Below are positions 17,560 to 26,638 of a DNA stretch of 64,000 bases, piece after piece. The stretch's first letter is position 1; every line of letters begins with the position of its first letter. Location: NCBI GenBank assembly GCA_035539215.1, contig DATLIX010000133.1, positions 38,591-102,590 of the forward strand, given 5' to 3'. The DNA is from Dongia_B sp035539215 (lineage in GTDB: Bacteria; Pseudomonadota; Alphaproteobacteria; Dongiales; Dongiaceae). A program made the position numbers and the translations under genes. The notes beneath the pieces were generated by a model. The model was not told the DNA's origin and did no database searches. It saw only the letters and a list, made by a program, of their open reading frames with translations.

Positions 17560-18392
17560 ATGGCGGATATCCTGATGTTTGAGCTTGGTACATATTATTC
17601 CTTTGAGGATCTCAATGACGCAATAGTAGACGAGATGCATCGCCTCAAGAACGGAGGCCATCCTGCGAATGTTCTCGATGTCGGTTGCGGCCGCGCACGC
17701 CTGGGACAAGAGATCGAGCGTCTGGGGTTTGCCGTGACGGGCCTTGAGAGCGACGCCATCGCCTGCAGAAAAGCCAGAACACGGATAAGCGAAGTGATCG
17801 AGATCGATCTTCGCCGAGACGAATTAGTCGATCGCGCCCTTGCGGGGCGCAAATTCGACTGCTTGTTGTTCGCAGACGTGCTGGAGCATATTTCTGATCC
17901 CCTTTCCGTTTTACGCCGATACCGGCAATTCCTAGCGGATGGCGGTAAGCTGGTCGTATCTTTGCCGAACGTTGCCGTCTGGGATAATCGGCTAAAGCTC
18001 CTCGCCGGATCCTTCAACTATAGGGACAGCGGCGTCATGGATCGTACTCACCTTCGCTTTTCACCTTCCGCACCGCCAGAATCCTCTTGCGTGAGGCAGG
18101 GTTTACCGTTGTGCGGACAACATTGGAGCCGGGCCTGATCAGAGCCTTTTTGCCACTGATAAAAAGACTAATGGCACGCGACGGAGGACCTGAAAATACC
18201 AACAATCCAGGGCTTATCCTGGAATCGAGGCTGTACAAGATTTATCGCCGCTATCTATATCCGCTGGAATATGGGGTCTGCGTCTTGGCCAAGGGTTTGT
18301 TCGCCTTTCGCATCGTTCTCATCGCCGAACCGACGAACGCGCCGGGCAGAGCTTACCGCAGCCCGCCAATTCCGAGCTCTCACGGGAAGTAG
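17560..18392 (+). pseudogene. SAM-dependent methyltransferase with frameshift
   Basis: A class I methyltransferase split over two frames. The first part (17560-18138) has the SAM motif VLDVGCGRARLGQEIERLG, the LFADVLEHISDPL motif and SLPNVAVWDNRL. After MDRTHLRF the frame turns to unrelated residues. The expected continuation, REAGFTVVRTTLEPGLIRAF and on to a stop at 18392, lies in the -1 frame. One extra T in the TTTT run at 18058-18061 would restore DRTHLRFFTFRTARILLREAG, a family-typical join. It is therefore a one-base deletion, a sequencing error or a slippage site. The gene faces the heptose cluster tail to tail and probably modified a glycan. Confidence 0.75.
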
Positions 18393-18411
18393 CATCATCA
18401 TCATCATCAGC

Positions 18412-19149
18412 TCAGCCCTGCCCAGAGCGCTTCTCCGCGACCCTCCCTGCAATATAGGCTTCAAAATCACGTAACCCGCTCACCGTTCCGATCTCATAAA
18501 ATCGCTCGTCAACCTCATATCCGGCCAGGCGGCCTTCTATACTGAGGCGATTACACAGGACAGCTAAGTCGGCCCCCTCCCCGGGTCGAATTCCCTCTTC
18601 GATCAATTGCTTTCGAAGGACGAGTAGTCCGTAATCAATCCATTCCATGCCGATAGCCGCGGCATCGGCGCGGCTCTTCTCGTATAGTTCCACCTTGCCG
18701 TTTCGATAAACGACGTTACTCGCGTCCCATTTTCCATTATTTCGGAAGACGGTCATTAAAGCGCTGGGTCGGGACGCTTCAGCTGCGGCCCAGACCGCAG
18801 GGAACGAGGTAGTCAGGTAGGAATCTCCAAAGGTCACGAAAAACTTTTCCGCCAACGCTCCCTGGTCGAGCGCTAGCCGCAACGCTCCGCCGGTACCGAG
18901 CAGTGCTGCTCCTTCATCCACATAGTCGACTGTCAGGCCGAAGCGGCTTCCATCACCAACATGATCGCGAATGAGGCTCCCGAGATGACCAATGCAATAG
19001 GTGACATGTCGGATCGACTGCCGCGCAAGGAGCTCTAGATGATGGTCAGCGAACGGCCTGCCAGCGGCATTCACGAGATTTTTGGGAACGGCTCGCGTAA
19101 GTTGGCCCAGTCGCGTCCCAAGACCTCCCGCGAGGACCACACATTGCAT
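18412..19149 (-). CDS. hddC: D-glycero-D-manno-heptose 1-phosphate guanylyltransferase-like
   Basis: A 245-residue sugar-phosphate nucleotidyltransferase. The signature is at the N-terminus (MQCVVLAGGLGTRLGQLTRA, then VPKNL), followed by FFVTFGDSYLT and WDASNVVY. The start at 19149 places the LAGG motif six residues in, as normal; the longer frame is a shadow. It lies four bases after the heptose kinase gene. In the HddA/GmhB/HddC route this enzyme makes GDP-heptose. The specific substrate is inferred from neighbours; a related hexose-1-phosphate specificity is possible. Confidence 0.78.
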   Translation of the reverse strand: MQCVVLAGGLGTRLGQLTRAVPKNLVNAAGRPFADHHLELLARQSIRHVTYCIGHLGSLIRDHVGDGSRFGLTVDYVDEGAALLGTGGALRLALDQGALAEKFFVTFGDSYLTTSFPAVWAAAEASRPSALMTVFRNNGKWDASNVVYRNGKVELYEKSRADAAAIGMEWIDYGLLVLRKQLIEEGIRPGEGADLAVLCNRLSIEGRLAGYEVDERFYEIGTVSGLRDFEAYIAGRVAEKRSGQG

Positions 19150-19153
19150 CGGA

Positions 19154-20134
19154 TCAGTCCCGAACCATGACGATCGACCCGTCATAGTCAAAAGCAAAAT
19201 CCATTTCTTCCAGACCGATTTCAGCCATCGCGCGGCGCAGCTTGGCCCTCTCATGGGTATAAAAAAGAAGAAACCCGCCGCCGCCGGCACCGACCAGCTT
19301 TCCGCCTAATGCGCCGTTTCTCATGGCATGATCATAGCTCTCATTTATGTGTCCATTCGACATGCCTGGCGAGCGCCCCCGCTTATGGAGCCAATGCTCA
19401 TGCATCATCCCGGCAAAGGCATCAATATCGCCCGCTTCCAAGGCTGCTTTGATGCGAAGGCCAAGAGCCTTGATGAAGTGCAGGTTTTCGATCATCGCCG
19501 AATCGCCGCTCTCCGATCGCCTTTTCTGATCCGCGAGAAGACCGGAAGCACTTCGACTTTGACCGGTGAAGAAAAGCATCAACCCTTCGCACAGTTCGCG
19601 CGAGGCGGAATCAGAAAGTTCCAATGGCCTGATCGTCACCTCGCCGTCTGAATGGTATTCCTGGCAGATGATCCCGCCGTAAGCCGCAATATGCTGGTCC
19701 TGCTTGCCGACCGGCTCGCCAAGAAGTCCCATGTCGATGGAAACAGCTTCCTTCGCGAGTCCGGCCGGATCAATGGGCTGGCGTTTGTAAGCATGGAGCG
19801 CGTGCAGAAGACCGACGAGGAATGCTCCTGAAGAACCGAGCCCTGTTCCGGCCGGCACATCCGCAATACTGGATATATCGATTCGAGGTTCCACACCGTG
19901 CTGTCGAAGAGCCTCGCGAAACAGCGGATGACGGATTTCATCCAATGTATGAGCCAGCTCCAGCTGCGAATACTTCAAATGGTATCCTGGGTAAAATGAC
20001 CGGCTGATGGCGATGTAGACATGCCGGCTAATGGCAGCCGAAATAGCAAATCCGCCAAAGCGTTCGTAATAGGAAGGAAGGTCCGTGCCGCCGCCGCCAA
20101 TCGACAATCTCAGAGGGGTACGTGTCACCAGCAT
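19154..20134 (-). CDS. hddA: D-glycero-D-manno-heptose 7-phosphate kinase (GHMP)
   Basis: A 326-residue GHMP kinase. It starts MLVTRTPLRLSIGGGGTDLP, typical of HddA, with ATP motif PAGTGLGSSGAFLVG near residue 95 and the C-terminal motif KLVGAGGGGFLLFY. It should phosphorylate D-glycero-D-manno-heptose 7-phosphate at C1 to give the 1,7-bisphosphate. It lies 32 bases after the transaldolase gene and just ahead of the nucleotidyltransferase. L-fucose or other sugar kinases share this family, but the presence of gmhA- and gmhB-like genes supports the heptose assignment. Confidence 0.82.
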   Translation of the reverse strand: MLVTRTPLRLSIGGGGTDLPSYYERFGGFAISAAISRHVYIAISRSFYPGYHLKYSQLELAHTLDEIRHPLFREALRQHGVEPRIDISSIADVPAGTGLGSSGAFLVGLLHALHAYKRQPIDPAGLAKEAVSIDMGLLGEPVGKQDQHIAAYGGIICQEYHSDGEVTIRPLELSDSASRELCEGLMLFFTGQSRSASGLLADQKRRSESGDSAMIENLHFIKALGLRIKAALEAGDIDAFAGMMHEHWLHKRGRSPGMSNGHINESYDHAMRNGALGGKLVGAGGGGFLLFYTHERAKLRRAMAEIGLEEMDFAFDYDGSIVMVRD

Positions 20135-20166
20135 TGATACGGCCTTATGTCAGCTTGATCGGCAAA

Positions 20167-20886
20167 TCAGACGGTGAGCGTGAAGCCGGCGGCGACGGCA
20201 TCGCTGTAGAACATCTGAACGGTTTCACGCGAGAAATCATCAAGATCCTTGCCGAACAGCGCCGTCTTCGCAAGCAAGTCATTCGTCACGGTAATGATGT
20301 GGCAGCCGATGTCATTGGCCTGGATGATGTTGTAGACTTCGCGCGGGCTCGCCCAGATCAATTCGAGCTGAGGTTCGGATTCCATCAGACGCAAGCAAGC
20401 GGACATGATCGGCAATGGATCACGGCCGCTATCGGCAATCCGGCCGGCGAAAACCGAGATGTAGGATGACGGCCCGCCAGCAAGCGCCCCGGCAACTTCC
20501 TGCGCCTGCTGAAGCGTCATCAAAGCCGTTACATTCTGCTTGACACCGGCTGCAGCCAATCGCCGGATCAGGGGGACGGCGCTGCGTCCGCTAGTGTCGG
20601 TGACCGGGATCTTAACATAAACGTTGTCTCCCCAGCTGGCGATACGCCGCGACTGCGCTTCCATGGCGGCGAAATCGTCGGCAAAGACCTCGAAGGATAT
20701 TGGCAGATCGGGTATGGCGCAGATTACGGACCGCGCAAAACCTTCGTAATCCGTGATGCCCGCCTTGCGCATCAACGTGGGATTCGTCGTGAAGCCCTTG
20801 ATATAGGGCTTGTCCCGCATCACGCGCATGCCCGCGATGTCGGCACCGTCGGCAAAGATCTTCACGGCCAGATCGGTCAGATCCAT
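20167..20886 (-). CDS. Transaldolase family protein
   Basis: A 239-residue small transaldolase of the TalC/Fsa-like class. The N-terminus has the substrate Asp and GFTTNPTLMRKAG, and NVYVKIPVTD holds Lys92, the Schiff-base lysine. NVTALMTLQQAQ and SVFAGRIADSGRDP are also conserved. It is embedded between the heptose phosphatase and heptose kinase genes with 3- and 32-base gaps. In this setting it could supply sedoheptulose 7-phosphate, the substrate of the isomerase GmhA. That is inference; fructose-6-phosphate aldolase activity is an alternative. Confidence 0.8.
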   Translation of the reverse strand: MDLTDLAVKIFADGADIAGMRVMRDKPYIKGFTTNPTLMRKAGITDYEGFARSVICAIPDLPISFEVFADDFAAMEAQSRRIASWGDNVYVKIPVTDTSGRSAVPLIRRLAAAGVKQNVTALMTLQQAQEVAGALAGGPSSYISVFAGRIADSGRDPLPIMSACLRLMESEPQLELIWASPREVYNIIQANDIGCHIITVTNDLLAKTALFGKDLDDFSRETVQMFYSDAVAAGFTLTV

Positions 20887-20889
20887 CGC

Positions 20890-21468
20890 TCAGAGCCCTT
20901 TTCTTGCTAGATGGTTGAGTATCCAGGGAGCAGCGTCGGCGAGCGAGGAAAACACTGCGTCCGCCGTCGTTGGTCGGCGTTCAACATAGCCGTGATCGAT
21001 GAAGACCACCGTGCAGCCGGCCCGCTGGCCGGCTTCAATATCACGCCACCGATCTCCGACCATGATGCTCGAGTTAAGGCTGACGCCGTACTGCGCGGCG
21101 AGGCGATGCAATAAGCCGGGCAGCGGTTTGCGGCAATCACATTGATCGGCATCATCATGCCAACATACGGCGATGGCATCGAGATCAAGGACATCCCCGA
21201 GCTGACGGTTTATCTCTTCGACTATAGGCCGGCTCACCAAGCCGCGCGCCACATCCGGCTGGTTCGTTACGCAGAAGAGCAGCAGCCCTGCCCGTTTCAA
21301 GCCGCTGCACGCTTCGATCACGCCTGGCAGAATTTCCATCTGCTCGGCACTGGCCGGCGGGAACGGACGGCCGTCCTTGATCACGGCGCGGTTGAGGACA
21401 CCGTCTCGATCCAGAAAGACGGCGGCTCTGCCGCCGCTCATATTATTGGATGCGGCCAATTCGTACAT
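20890..21468 (-). CDS. gmhB: D-glycero-D-manno-heptose 1,7-bisphosphate phosphatase-like HAD protein
   Basis: A 192-residue HAD-superfamily phosphatase of the histidinol-phosphatase/GmhB type. The nucleophile motif is FLDRDGVLN (Asp20 and Asp22), then CVTNQPDVARG, a zinc-loop-like CWHDDADQCDCRKP and the final acidic motif MVGDRWRDIEAG. It should remove the C7 phosphate before guanylylation. The start is uncertain: ATG 21468 overlaps the epimerase by 26 bases, while ATG 21441 begins just after the epimerase stop. Neither has a good Shine-Dalgarno. Confidence 0.83.
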   Translation of the reverse strand: MYELAASNNMSGGRAAVFLDRDGVLNRAVIKDGRPFPPASAEQMEILPGVIEACSGLKRAGLLLFCVTNQPDVARGLVSRPIVEEINRQLGDVLDLDAIAVCWHDDADQCDCRKPLPGLLHRLAAQYGVSLNSSIMVGDRWRDIEAGQRAGCTVVFIDHGYVERRPTTADAVFSSLADAAPWILNHLARKGL

Positions 21469-22432
21469 CCTCGCGGATGTCGTGCAGCGATTGTTGCACG
21501 GCTTCCCTGGTATTCAGTCGGTTTTTCCAACCGAGCCCCCGGATCCGCTTGGTCTCGAGACGGACGATCGGCACATCGCCCTTCCAGCCACGGTCGCCAC
21601 CCGTATACTCATAGGCAACATTCATCGGGGATAGGCCCATGCATTCGACCGCGAGGTCGGCGATCTCTCGCACCGAGATATAATCACCTGTTGCTACGTT
21701 GAAGGTCTGGAACGGCGCATCGACACGCTGATGCGCCAGCAGAACGGCATCGACGACATCATCGACGTGAATATAAGACTTGCTTTGCCGGCCATCGCCG
21801 AGTATGCGCAAACGCGTCTTATCCGTCGACAATCGGCGCACGAAGTCGAAACCGACGCCGTGGGTCTGACGAGCACCGACTACATTGCCAAACCGGAACA
21901 CACAACCCGAGATGCCAAACATGGCAGCGTAGGCAGCAATCAGCGCCTCGCCCGCGAGCTTGCTCGCGCCGTATGTGGAGCTGGGAATGAGGGGGCCATG
22001 ATCCTCCTCGGCCTCAACGTAGCCGAGATCGCCATAGACGCCGCTGCCCGAGGCGTAAAGAATTCGGCCGGCGCCGCTGCGTCGCATCGCTTCGACGACA
22101 TTGTTGGTCAATGCAGTACCTTCGATGAAATCGACCTGAGGATCGGTCATCGCCTTGGCGATATCAGGGTTAGAGGCGAGATGGATAACGACCTCGACAC
22201 CGGTCAAGGCCGCCGTTAACGCGTTCAGTTCCTTGACATCGCCGCTGATGACGCGCAAACGCGATTCGTTTCCGTGATGAGCAAGATGGAAGCGGCGCCC
22301 ACTGGAGAAATTGTCGTAGACAACGACTGAAGCGACATCAATGTCTGCGAGCAAGCGGTCGACGAAATGGCTGCCGATAAAGCCAGCTCCGCCGATGACA
22401 CAAAAATTACGGCCACGATCGGTCAGCATCAT
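21443..22432 (-). CDS. NAD-dependent epimerase/dehydratase
   Basis: A 329-residue extended SDR. The Rossmann motif is VIGGAGFIGSHFVDRLL, with HLASNPD, the active-site YGASK (Tyr-x3-Lys), and SYIHVDDVVDAVLLA. It resembles UDP-glucose 4-epimerase and GDP-sugar dehydratase enzymes. It overlaps the gmhA stop by four bases (ATGA). Within this operon it most likely modifies the nucleotide-activated heptose or a linked sugar. The exact reaction cannot be read from the sequence. Confidence 0.82.
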   Translation of the reverse strand: MMLTDRGRNFCVIGGAGFIGSHFVDRLLADIDVASVVVYDNFSSGRRFHLAHHGNESRLRVISGDVKELNALTAALTGVEVVIHLASNPDIAKAMTDPQVDFIEGTALTNNVVEAMRRSGAGRILYASGSGVYGDLGYVEAEEDHGPLIPSSTYGASKLAGEALIAAYAAMFGISGCVFRFGNVVGARQTHGVGFDFVRRLSTDKTRLRILGDGRQSKSYIHVDDVVDAVLLAHQRVDAPFQTFNVATGDYISVREIADLAVECMGLSPMNVAYEYTGGDRGWKGDVPIVRLETKRIRGLGWKNRLNTREAVQQSLHDIREDVRIGRIQ

Positions 22433-23025
22433 CTCCTGGATTCCCAGGTCGTCTGCACGCGCTTCAATGCGGGATGACTGACGAGCAGATGCCAGACGAC
22501 CGCGGCCAAACCTTCGGTATGCGGCGTGACTCGGTCCTCATAGAGCGGGGGGATAACCACACAAGCGTCCGCTACACTATCAGTGAACCCGCCATTACGG
22601 CCGACAATGCCGTAAATTCTGGCATCGCGAACACGTGCCAGTTCCAGCGCCCGAACCAAATTGACCGAAATGCTCTTGTCCCTGTTGCCGCCGCCAACCG
22701 AGAACACCAGAATGGCGTCCTTCGATCCCAGGCGGGACGTTTTCAGCCATTCCGCAAAAACCGATTCCCAGCCTTCGTCATTGGTCCGGGCCGTCAGTTC
22801 GGACACATTGTCGGTCGGAGCGTAGGCTTCGATCTCACAGATTTTTCTAAAATCATTGACTGCGTGGCCGGCATGGCCGGCCGAACCACCGACACCAAGA
22901 ATGAAAAGGCGTCCGCCCGCATCGCGCAAATGGGCCAATCCTTTGGCGATGGCGTCGATCGATGCCGTCGGCAAGGCCTTGATGATGTCAATCGTCTCGT
23001 CCAGATAGGTCTGCGTGAATGTCAT
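22429..23025 (-). CDS. gmhA: SIS-domain phosphoheptose isomerase-like protein
   Basis: A 198-residue SIS-domain protein related to GmhA. It has FILGVGGSAGHAGHAVNDFR, where GmhA has GNGGSAADAQH, and VFSVGGGNRDKSISVNLVRA in the second phosphosugar loop. The ATG at 23025 with GGAAG five bases upstream is preferred to the longer frame from 23091. It is the first gene of the minus-strand heptose operon. The proposed reaction is sedoheptulose 7-phosphate to D-glycero-D-manno-heptose 7-phosphate. The active-site loop differs from classical GmhA, so another ketose phosphate is possible. Confidence 0.72.
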   Translation of the reverse strand: MTFTQTYLDETIDIIKALPTASIDAIAKGLAHLRDAGGRLFILGVGGSAGHAGHAVNDFRKICEIEAYAPTDNVSELTARTNDEGWESVFAEWLKTSRLGSKDAILVFSVGGGNRDKSISVNLVRALELARVRDARIYGIVGRNGGFTDSVADACVVIPPLYEDRVTPHTEGLAAVVWHLLVSHPALKRVQTTWESRR

Positions 23026-23224
23026 GCTGGCTTCCGAAGGCGGCATAATCTCGTACTCGGACAGCCTCGCAGGGACACGTAAAAAAAGCATGAATAACGG
23101 AAAATTAACCTGCCGCCAGCAGTGTCAAACACGCTGTGCAAGCGCGTAGAATTTATCTCGAAAGTGCTTCGATTCCCTCACAACAGAATGGCCGCTCTCG
23201 GTCGAGGATAACAGGCGGAAAACG

Positions 23225-24508
23225 ATGACAGTCGGAATCCTCGGTGGTGGCCTAGTTGGGCTGGTGATCGGCGCGCATCTCGATGAGCCGTGCGAAATTC
23301 TCGAAGCCGATGAGGTTACGGGCGGTCATTGTCGCAGCCTGGTTGCAGGTGGATACACCTTCGATATCGGTGGCCCGCATATTATGTTTTCGCAAAACAA
23401 AGACGTCTTGAACTACATGATCTCCATGCTCGGCGACAACGTAGCGACCAGCCGTCGCAATAATCAGATTCTCTACGACGGCCGTTACGTGAAATACCCC
23501 TTTGAGAACGGACTCGGCTCATTATCGGCTGAAGATCGCTATGATTGCCTCTATCACTTCCTGTTCAATGAATACAAAGGCGGCAATACACTCAAGGATT
23601 GGATCTACGCGACCTTTGGCAAGGGTATCGCCGAGAAATATATGCTGCCCTATAACGAAAAGATCTGGAATCTGCCGAGCGATCAGATGAGTTCGGACTG
23701 GGTCGAAGGGCGGGTGCCGCGGCCGCCGGCTGAGGATATCATCAAGTCGGCCGTGGGTATCGAAACCGAGGGATATACCCATCAGCTTTACTTCCAATAT
23801 CCCCGCGCTGGCGGCATCGAGGCGCTCGCCCAGGCCTTCGCTGAGAAATGCCGAGCCGTCTCCACCGGCTTCCGCGTGCGCTATGTCTGGCGGGAAGGTG
23901 CTCAGTGGCATGTCAGCGACGGTAACGAGACCCGGCACTATGAGCGTCTCATCTCGACGATTCCCATCCAGGATCTGATCCGGGCCTTGCCCGATGTGCC
24001 TGAGAACGTTACCGAGCGCGTCGCGGCCTTGCGTTTTAACTCTCTGAGCGTCGTCATGCTCGGCGTCGAGACGACGTCACCCCTCCCCTATACTGCTCTC
24101 TATATTCCCGACCCGTCGGTACCGTTTCACCGTGTCTCCTTTCCGCATAACTTCAGCCCCGGCGCCGCTCCGGCGGGGCATATGGGAGTGATGGCTGAGA
24201 TCACGACAAATCCAGGTGACGGCATTCACGACTTGACGGATGACGACTTGATTGCGCGCGTGGTTGGCGACCTTGCCAGGCTCTCCTTGATCGATCCCAA
24301 GAATCTGCGCTTCCAGGCGGTGCATCGCACGAAATATGCTTATGTCATCCGCACATTCGACTATGCAGAGAACTTGGCCGCCGGCCTCAACTACCTGAAC
24401 GAACTGGGCATTGTCAGTTCCGGGCGGAATGCCGAATTCTCCTATATCAATATGGATGAAGCAATTCGCCGCGGTCTTGCTGTCGCAGCACGTCTCAATG
24501 GCAAATGA
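23225..24508 (+). CDS. FAD-dependent oxidoreductase, UDP-galactopyranose mutase-like
   Basis: A 427-residue flavoprotein. The dinucleotide motif is at the start (MTVGILGGGLVGLVIGAHL) with GGHCRSL and FDIGGPHIMFSQN. The middle has YMLPYNEKIWNLP, typical of UDP-galactopyranose mutase and protoporphyrinogen-oxidase-like proteins in polysaccharide loci. AGGCGG precedes the ATG. It is divergent from the heptose operon (200 bases between starts). A role in making or rearranging a nucleotide sugar for a surface glycan is likely, but the substrate is not known. Confidence 0.75.
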   Translation: MTVGILGGGLVGLVIGAHLDEPCEILEADEVTGGHCRSLVAGGYTFDIGGPHIMFSQNKDVLNYMISMLGDNVATSRRNNQILYDGRYVKYPFENGLGSLSAEDRYDCLYHFLFNEYKGGNTLKDWIYATFGKGIAEKYMLPYNEKIWNLPSDQMSSDWVEGRVPRPPAEDIIKSAVGIETEGYTHQLYFQYPRAGGIEALAQAFAEKCRAVSTGFRVRYVWREGAQWHVSDGNETRHYERLISTIPIQDLIRALPDVPENVTERVAALRFNSLSVVMLGVETTSPLPYTALYIPDPSVPFHRVSFPHNFSPGAAPAGHMGVMAEITTNPGDGIHDLTDDDLIARVVGDLARLSLIDPKNLRFQAVHRTKYAYVIRTFDYAENLAAGLNYLNELGIVSSGRNAEFSYINMDEAIRRGLAVAARLNGK

Positions 24509-24546
24509 ATGTCGCGCTTGCAGCCTGGCGTCATAGGCCATACCGG

Positions 24547-26463
24547 CTATTCTGGGATGAGGTCCGCGCAATCATAGATATAGAGCGCGCCAGCCCCATA
24601 TTTCGAGGCGTCAAGGGCAATCAGGGCGCGATAGGGTTGGCGATCGGCGACGACATAGGCGATCATAGGATCTTCGCATAGGCGGGGCAATGCCCGCGGA
24701 GCCCACGGATGGCCGTAAGTGAGCCAGGAGGTTCTATAACGAAGATTGGCGGCAGGCGCGCCCGTAACTTCGAGGTGCTTTGCCCGCCGCAGGATCTCGA
24801 TCGCAGCGTCACGCGAAAAGGCAACGACATTTTGCTGCTCCGGGGACAAATAGGATGTGCGGCCAAGGCCGACCCAGACCAGATCAGGATCTCCTTCCCA
24901 AAGGATGTCACCCGAACGCGACAAGTTTCCAGCGGCCGTTCTCATCATCGATATCAGATGATATGTGCGGGCGACTTCGCCTTGAAGTAACGTCAAGGTC
25001 CAGAAGAACGTAAGCAGGAACGCTGGAATCAGGGCTAGAAGGCCGGGAAGCATCCAACCTCGGTACCGATATGCCCAAACAATACCGAGTGCTATCGCCA
25101 GGACCAGCGCCGGCTTGAGCCGTAGGAAGACAGCGCCAATTTCCATGGCTGCAAGCAGGGAAGATGTGGACGCGCCTCCCGATGAGGCCTGCGATACGTC
25201 AAACACGTAGCGAGCCGTGACCATAGCCGACAGAGCGAAACCGGCAACCGATGCCATGACGGCGCATAGCCGGATCAACTTTTCCGTCCGCGACGATCCC
25301 CGCTCCACGCTCGTCATCTCGGCGGCAAATGCGAGAGTAATTCCAACAAGTGCCAGGAACACCTGTGGCCAACCTTCCAGGCCGATCGCGGGAAGGAAGA
25401 CCCACAAGGCCATGCCCTTGCGGGTATCGCCGCGCCACCACGCCGCCGCCAACAGCGTTATCGCTAACCGGCTGACCAATGTCAGGACCCAGACGACCCG
25501 CCAGGGCTGGGCTTGCAAAAACAATTCGAGATGCAAAATATCCCAGCCGATCCAATAGGCAAACAGACCGAACCCCGCGGCGATAAGCGTCGCCTTGCCC
25601 AGTCGTTGTACCAAGGGTCTGTGATCAAGCAGCAACGTCGCTGCCAGCATCGCGTCGACGGCAGCATGAGCCAAGCCCTTGTGCCAGAGGACGATGCTCG
25701 CTGTTGAGCGCAACGACACTGCTTCCAGCCAATCGCCGGCGACCACGACGAACAACCGATTTGCGGGAGAGATCCCGCTCAGACCCGCCGTGACGACGGC
25801 CAGAGCACCGGCCATGGCAACCGCAAGCCATAACCATCGCCGTGGCGACTTCAGCAACTCCAGTAGATATCCGACCTGAAAGGCACCAAGGCCCATGACG
25901 GGGTGAAGGACAAAGCCGAGCAGCCAACTTGCAGATGCGGCAACCCGCCGTCCCGCAAGCAGGAGGCCGAGTGCGAAAATACAAAACCCCTCCGCGTAGA
26001 GGCGCGGCGTGACGAAGGACTCTTTGACCTGGAATCCGGTGACATCACGTCCGTGGAGATCCGGGTGAGTGGGACCATAATACATTGGCAGCATGATGAA
26101 AAATGCCAGGATGATCAGGACCGGCACATCTAATCTAGTGCCGAGCCTCACCGTCGCGGTCAGCCATAGCGCGGCTCCCAGAAGATAGAGCATGAGATTT
26201 GCCGCAAATACGCCCAGTAATCGAACCGCTAAGCCATAAAAGGGGCTGAAAAGGGTGAACTGATCTTGCGATCCGTAGGCCAGGAAGATGTCCTTGCCAT
26301 AACGGGCGGGATCGACGGCATTCAGTGCCTGCAGAGTATAGAGGCGTGAATCATGGATGAGCCCGTCATATCCCAGCCACACCGTGAGCACCATAAACCC
26401 CCCCGTGACAATCATGATCGCTTCGAAGAAGGGCGCACGCATGGGGGTCGGTTTCGTGGTCAT
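24547..26463 (-). CDS. Large polytopic membrane protein, possible GT-C glycosyltransferase
   Basis: A 638-residue integral membrane protein with about 12-13 hydrophobic helices and a short soluble C-terminal part. The first large loop holds GYDGLIHDSRLYTLQALN, an acidic loop in the place where GT-C enzymes keep a catalytic acid. No family signature is certain. It is divergent from a GT2 enzyme of the polyprenol-phosphate-sugar synthase type, the usual partner of GT-C transferases. This pairing is the main reason for the GT-C idea. A flippase or unknown transporter cannot be excluded. Confidence 0.6.
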   Translation of the reverse strand: MTTKPTPMRAPFFEAIMIVTGGFMVLTVWLGYDGLIHDSRLYTLQALNAVDPARYGKDIFLAYGSQDQFTLFSPFYGLAVRLLGVFAANLMLYLLGAALWLTATVRLGTRLDVPVLIILAFFIMLPMYYGPTHPDLHGRDVTGFQVKESFVTPRLYAEGFCIFALGLLLAGRRVAASASWLLGFVLHPVMGLGAFQVGYLLELLKSPRRWLWLAVAMAGALAVVTAGLSGISPANRLFVVVAGDWLEAVSLRSTASIVLWHKGLAHAAVDAMLAATLLLDHRPLVQRLGKATLIAAGFGLFAYWIGWDILHLELFLQAQPWRVVWVLTLVSRLAITLLAAAWWRGDTRKGMALWVFLPAIGLEGWPQVFLALVGITLAFAAEMTSVERGSSRTEKLIRLCAVMASVAGFALSAMVTARYVFDVSQASSGGASTSSLLAAMEIGAVFLRLKPALVLAIALGIVWAYRYRGWMLPGLLALIPAFLLTFFWTLTLLQGEVARTYHLISMMRTAAGNLSRSGDILWEGDPDLVWVGLGRTSYLSPEQQNVVAFSRDAAIEILRRAKHLEVTGAPAANLRYRTSWLTYGHPWAPRALPRLCEDPMIAYVVADRQPYRALIALDASKYGAGALYIYDCADLIPE

Positions 26464-26638
26464 GTCGGATTCGAGCCTGCCGTAAGGTTGTCACACCTTA
26501 CACATTCAGATTGATTTAACGAATGTATTCTTATCTATCAGACGAAATGTAGGTCTGAAATGAGTGGCTCGCCGAATATCGCCAGCCTCGATGCCGGCTG
26601 TATCAAGCTGGCCAGCAATGAAAACAGGGCAACTCGGG

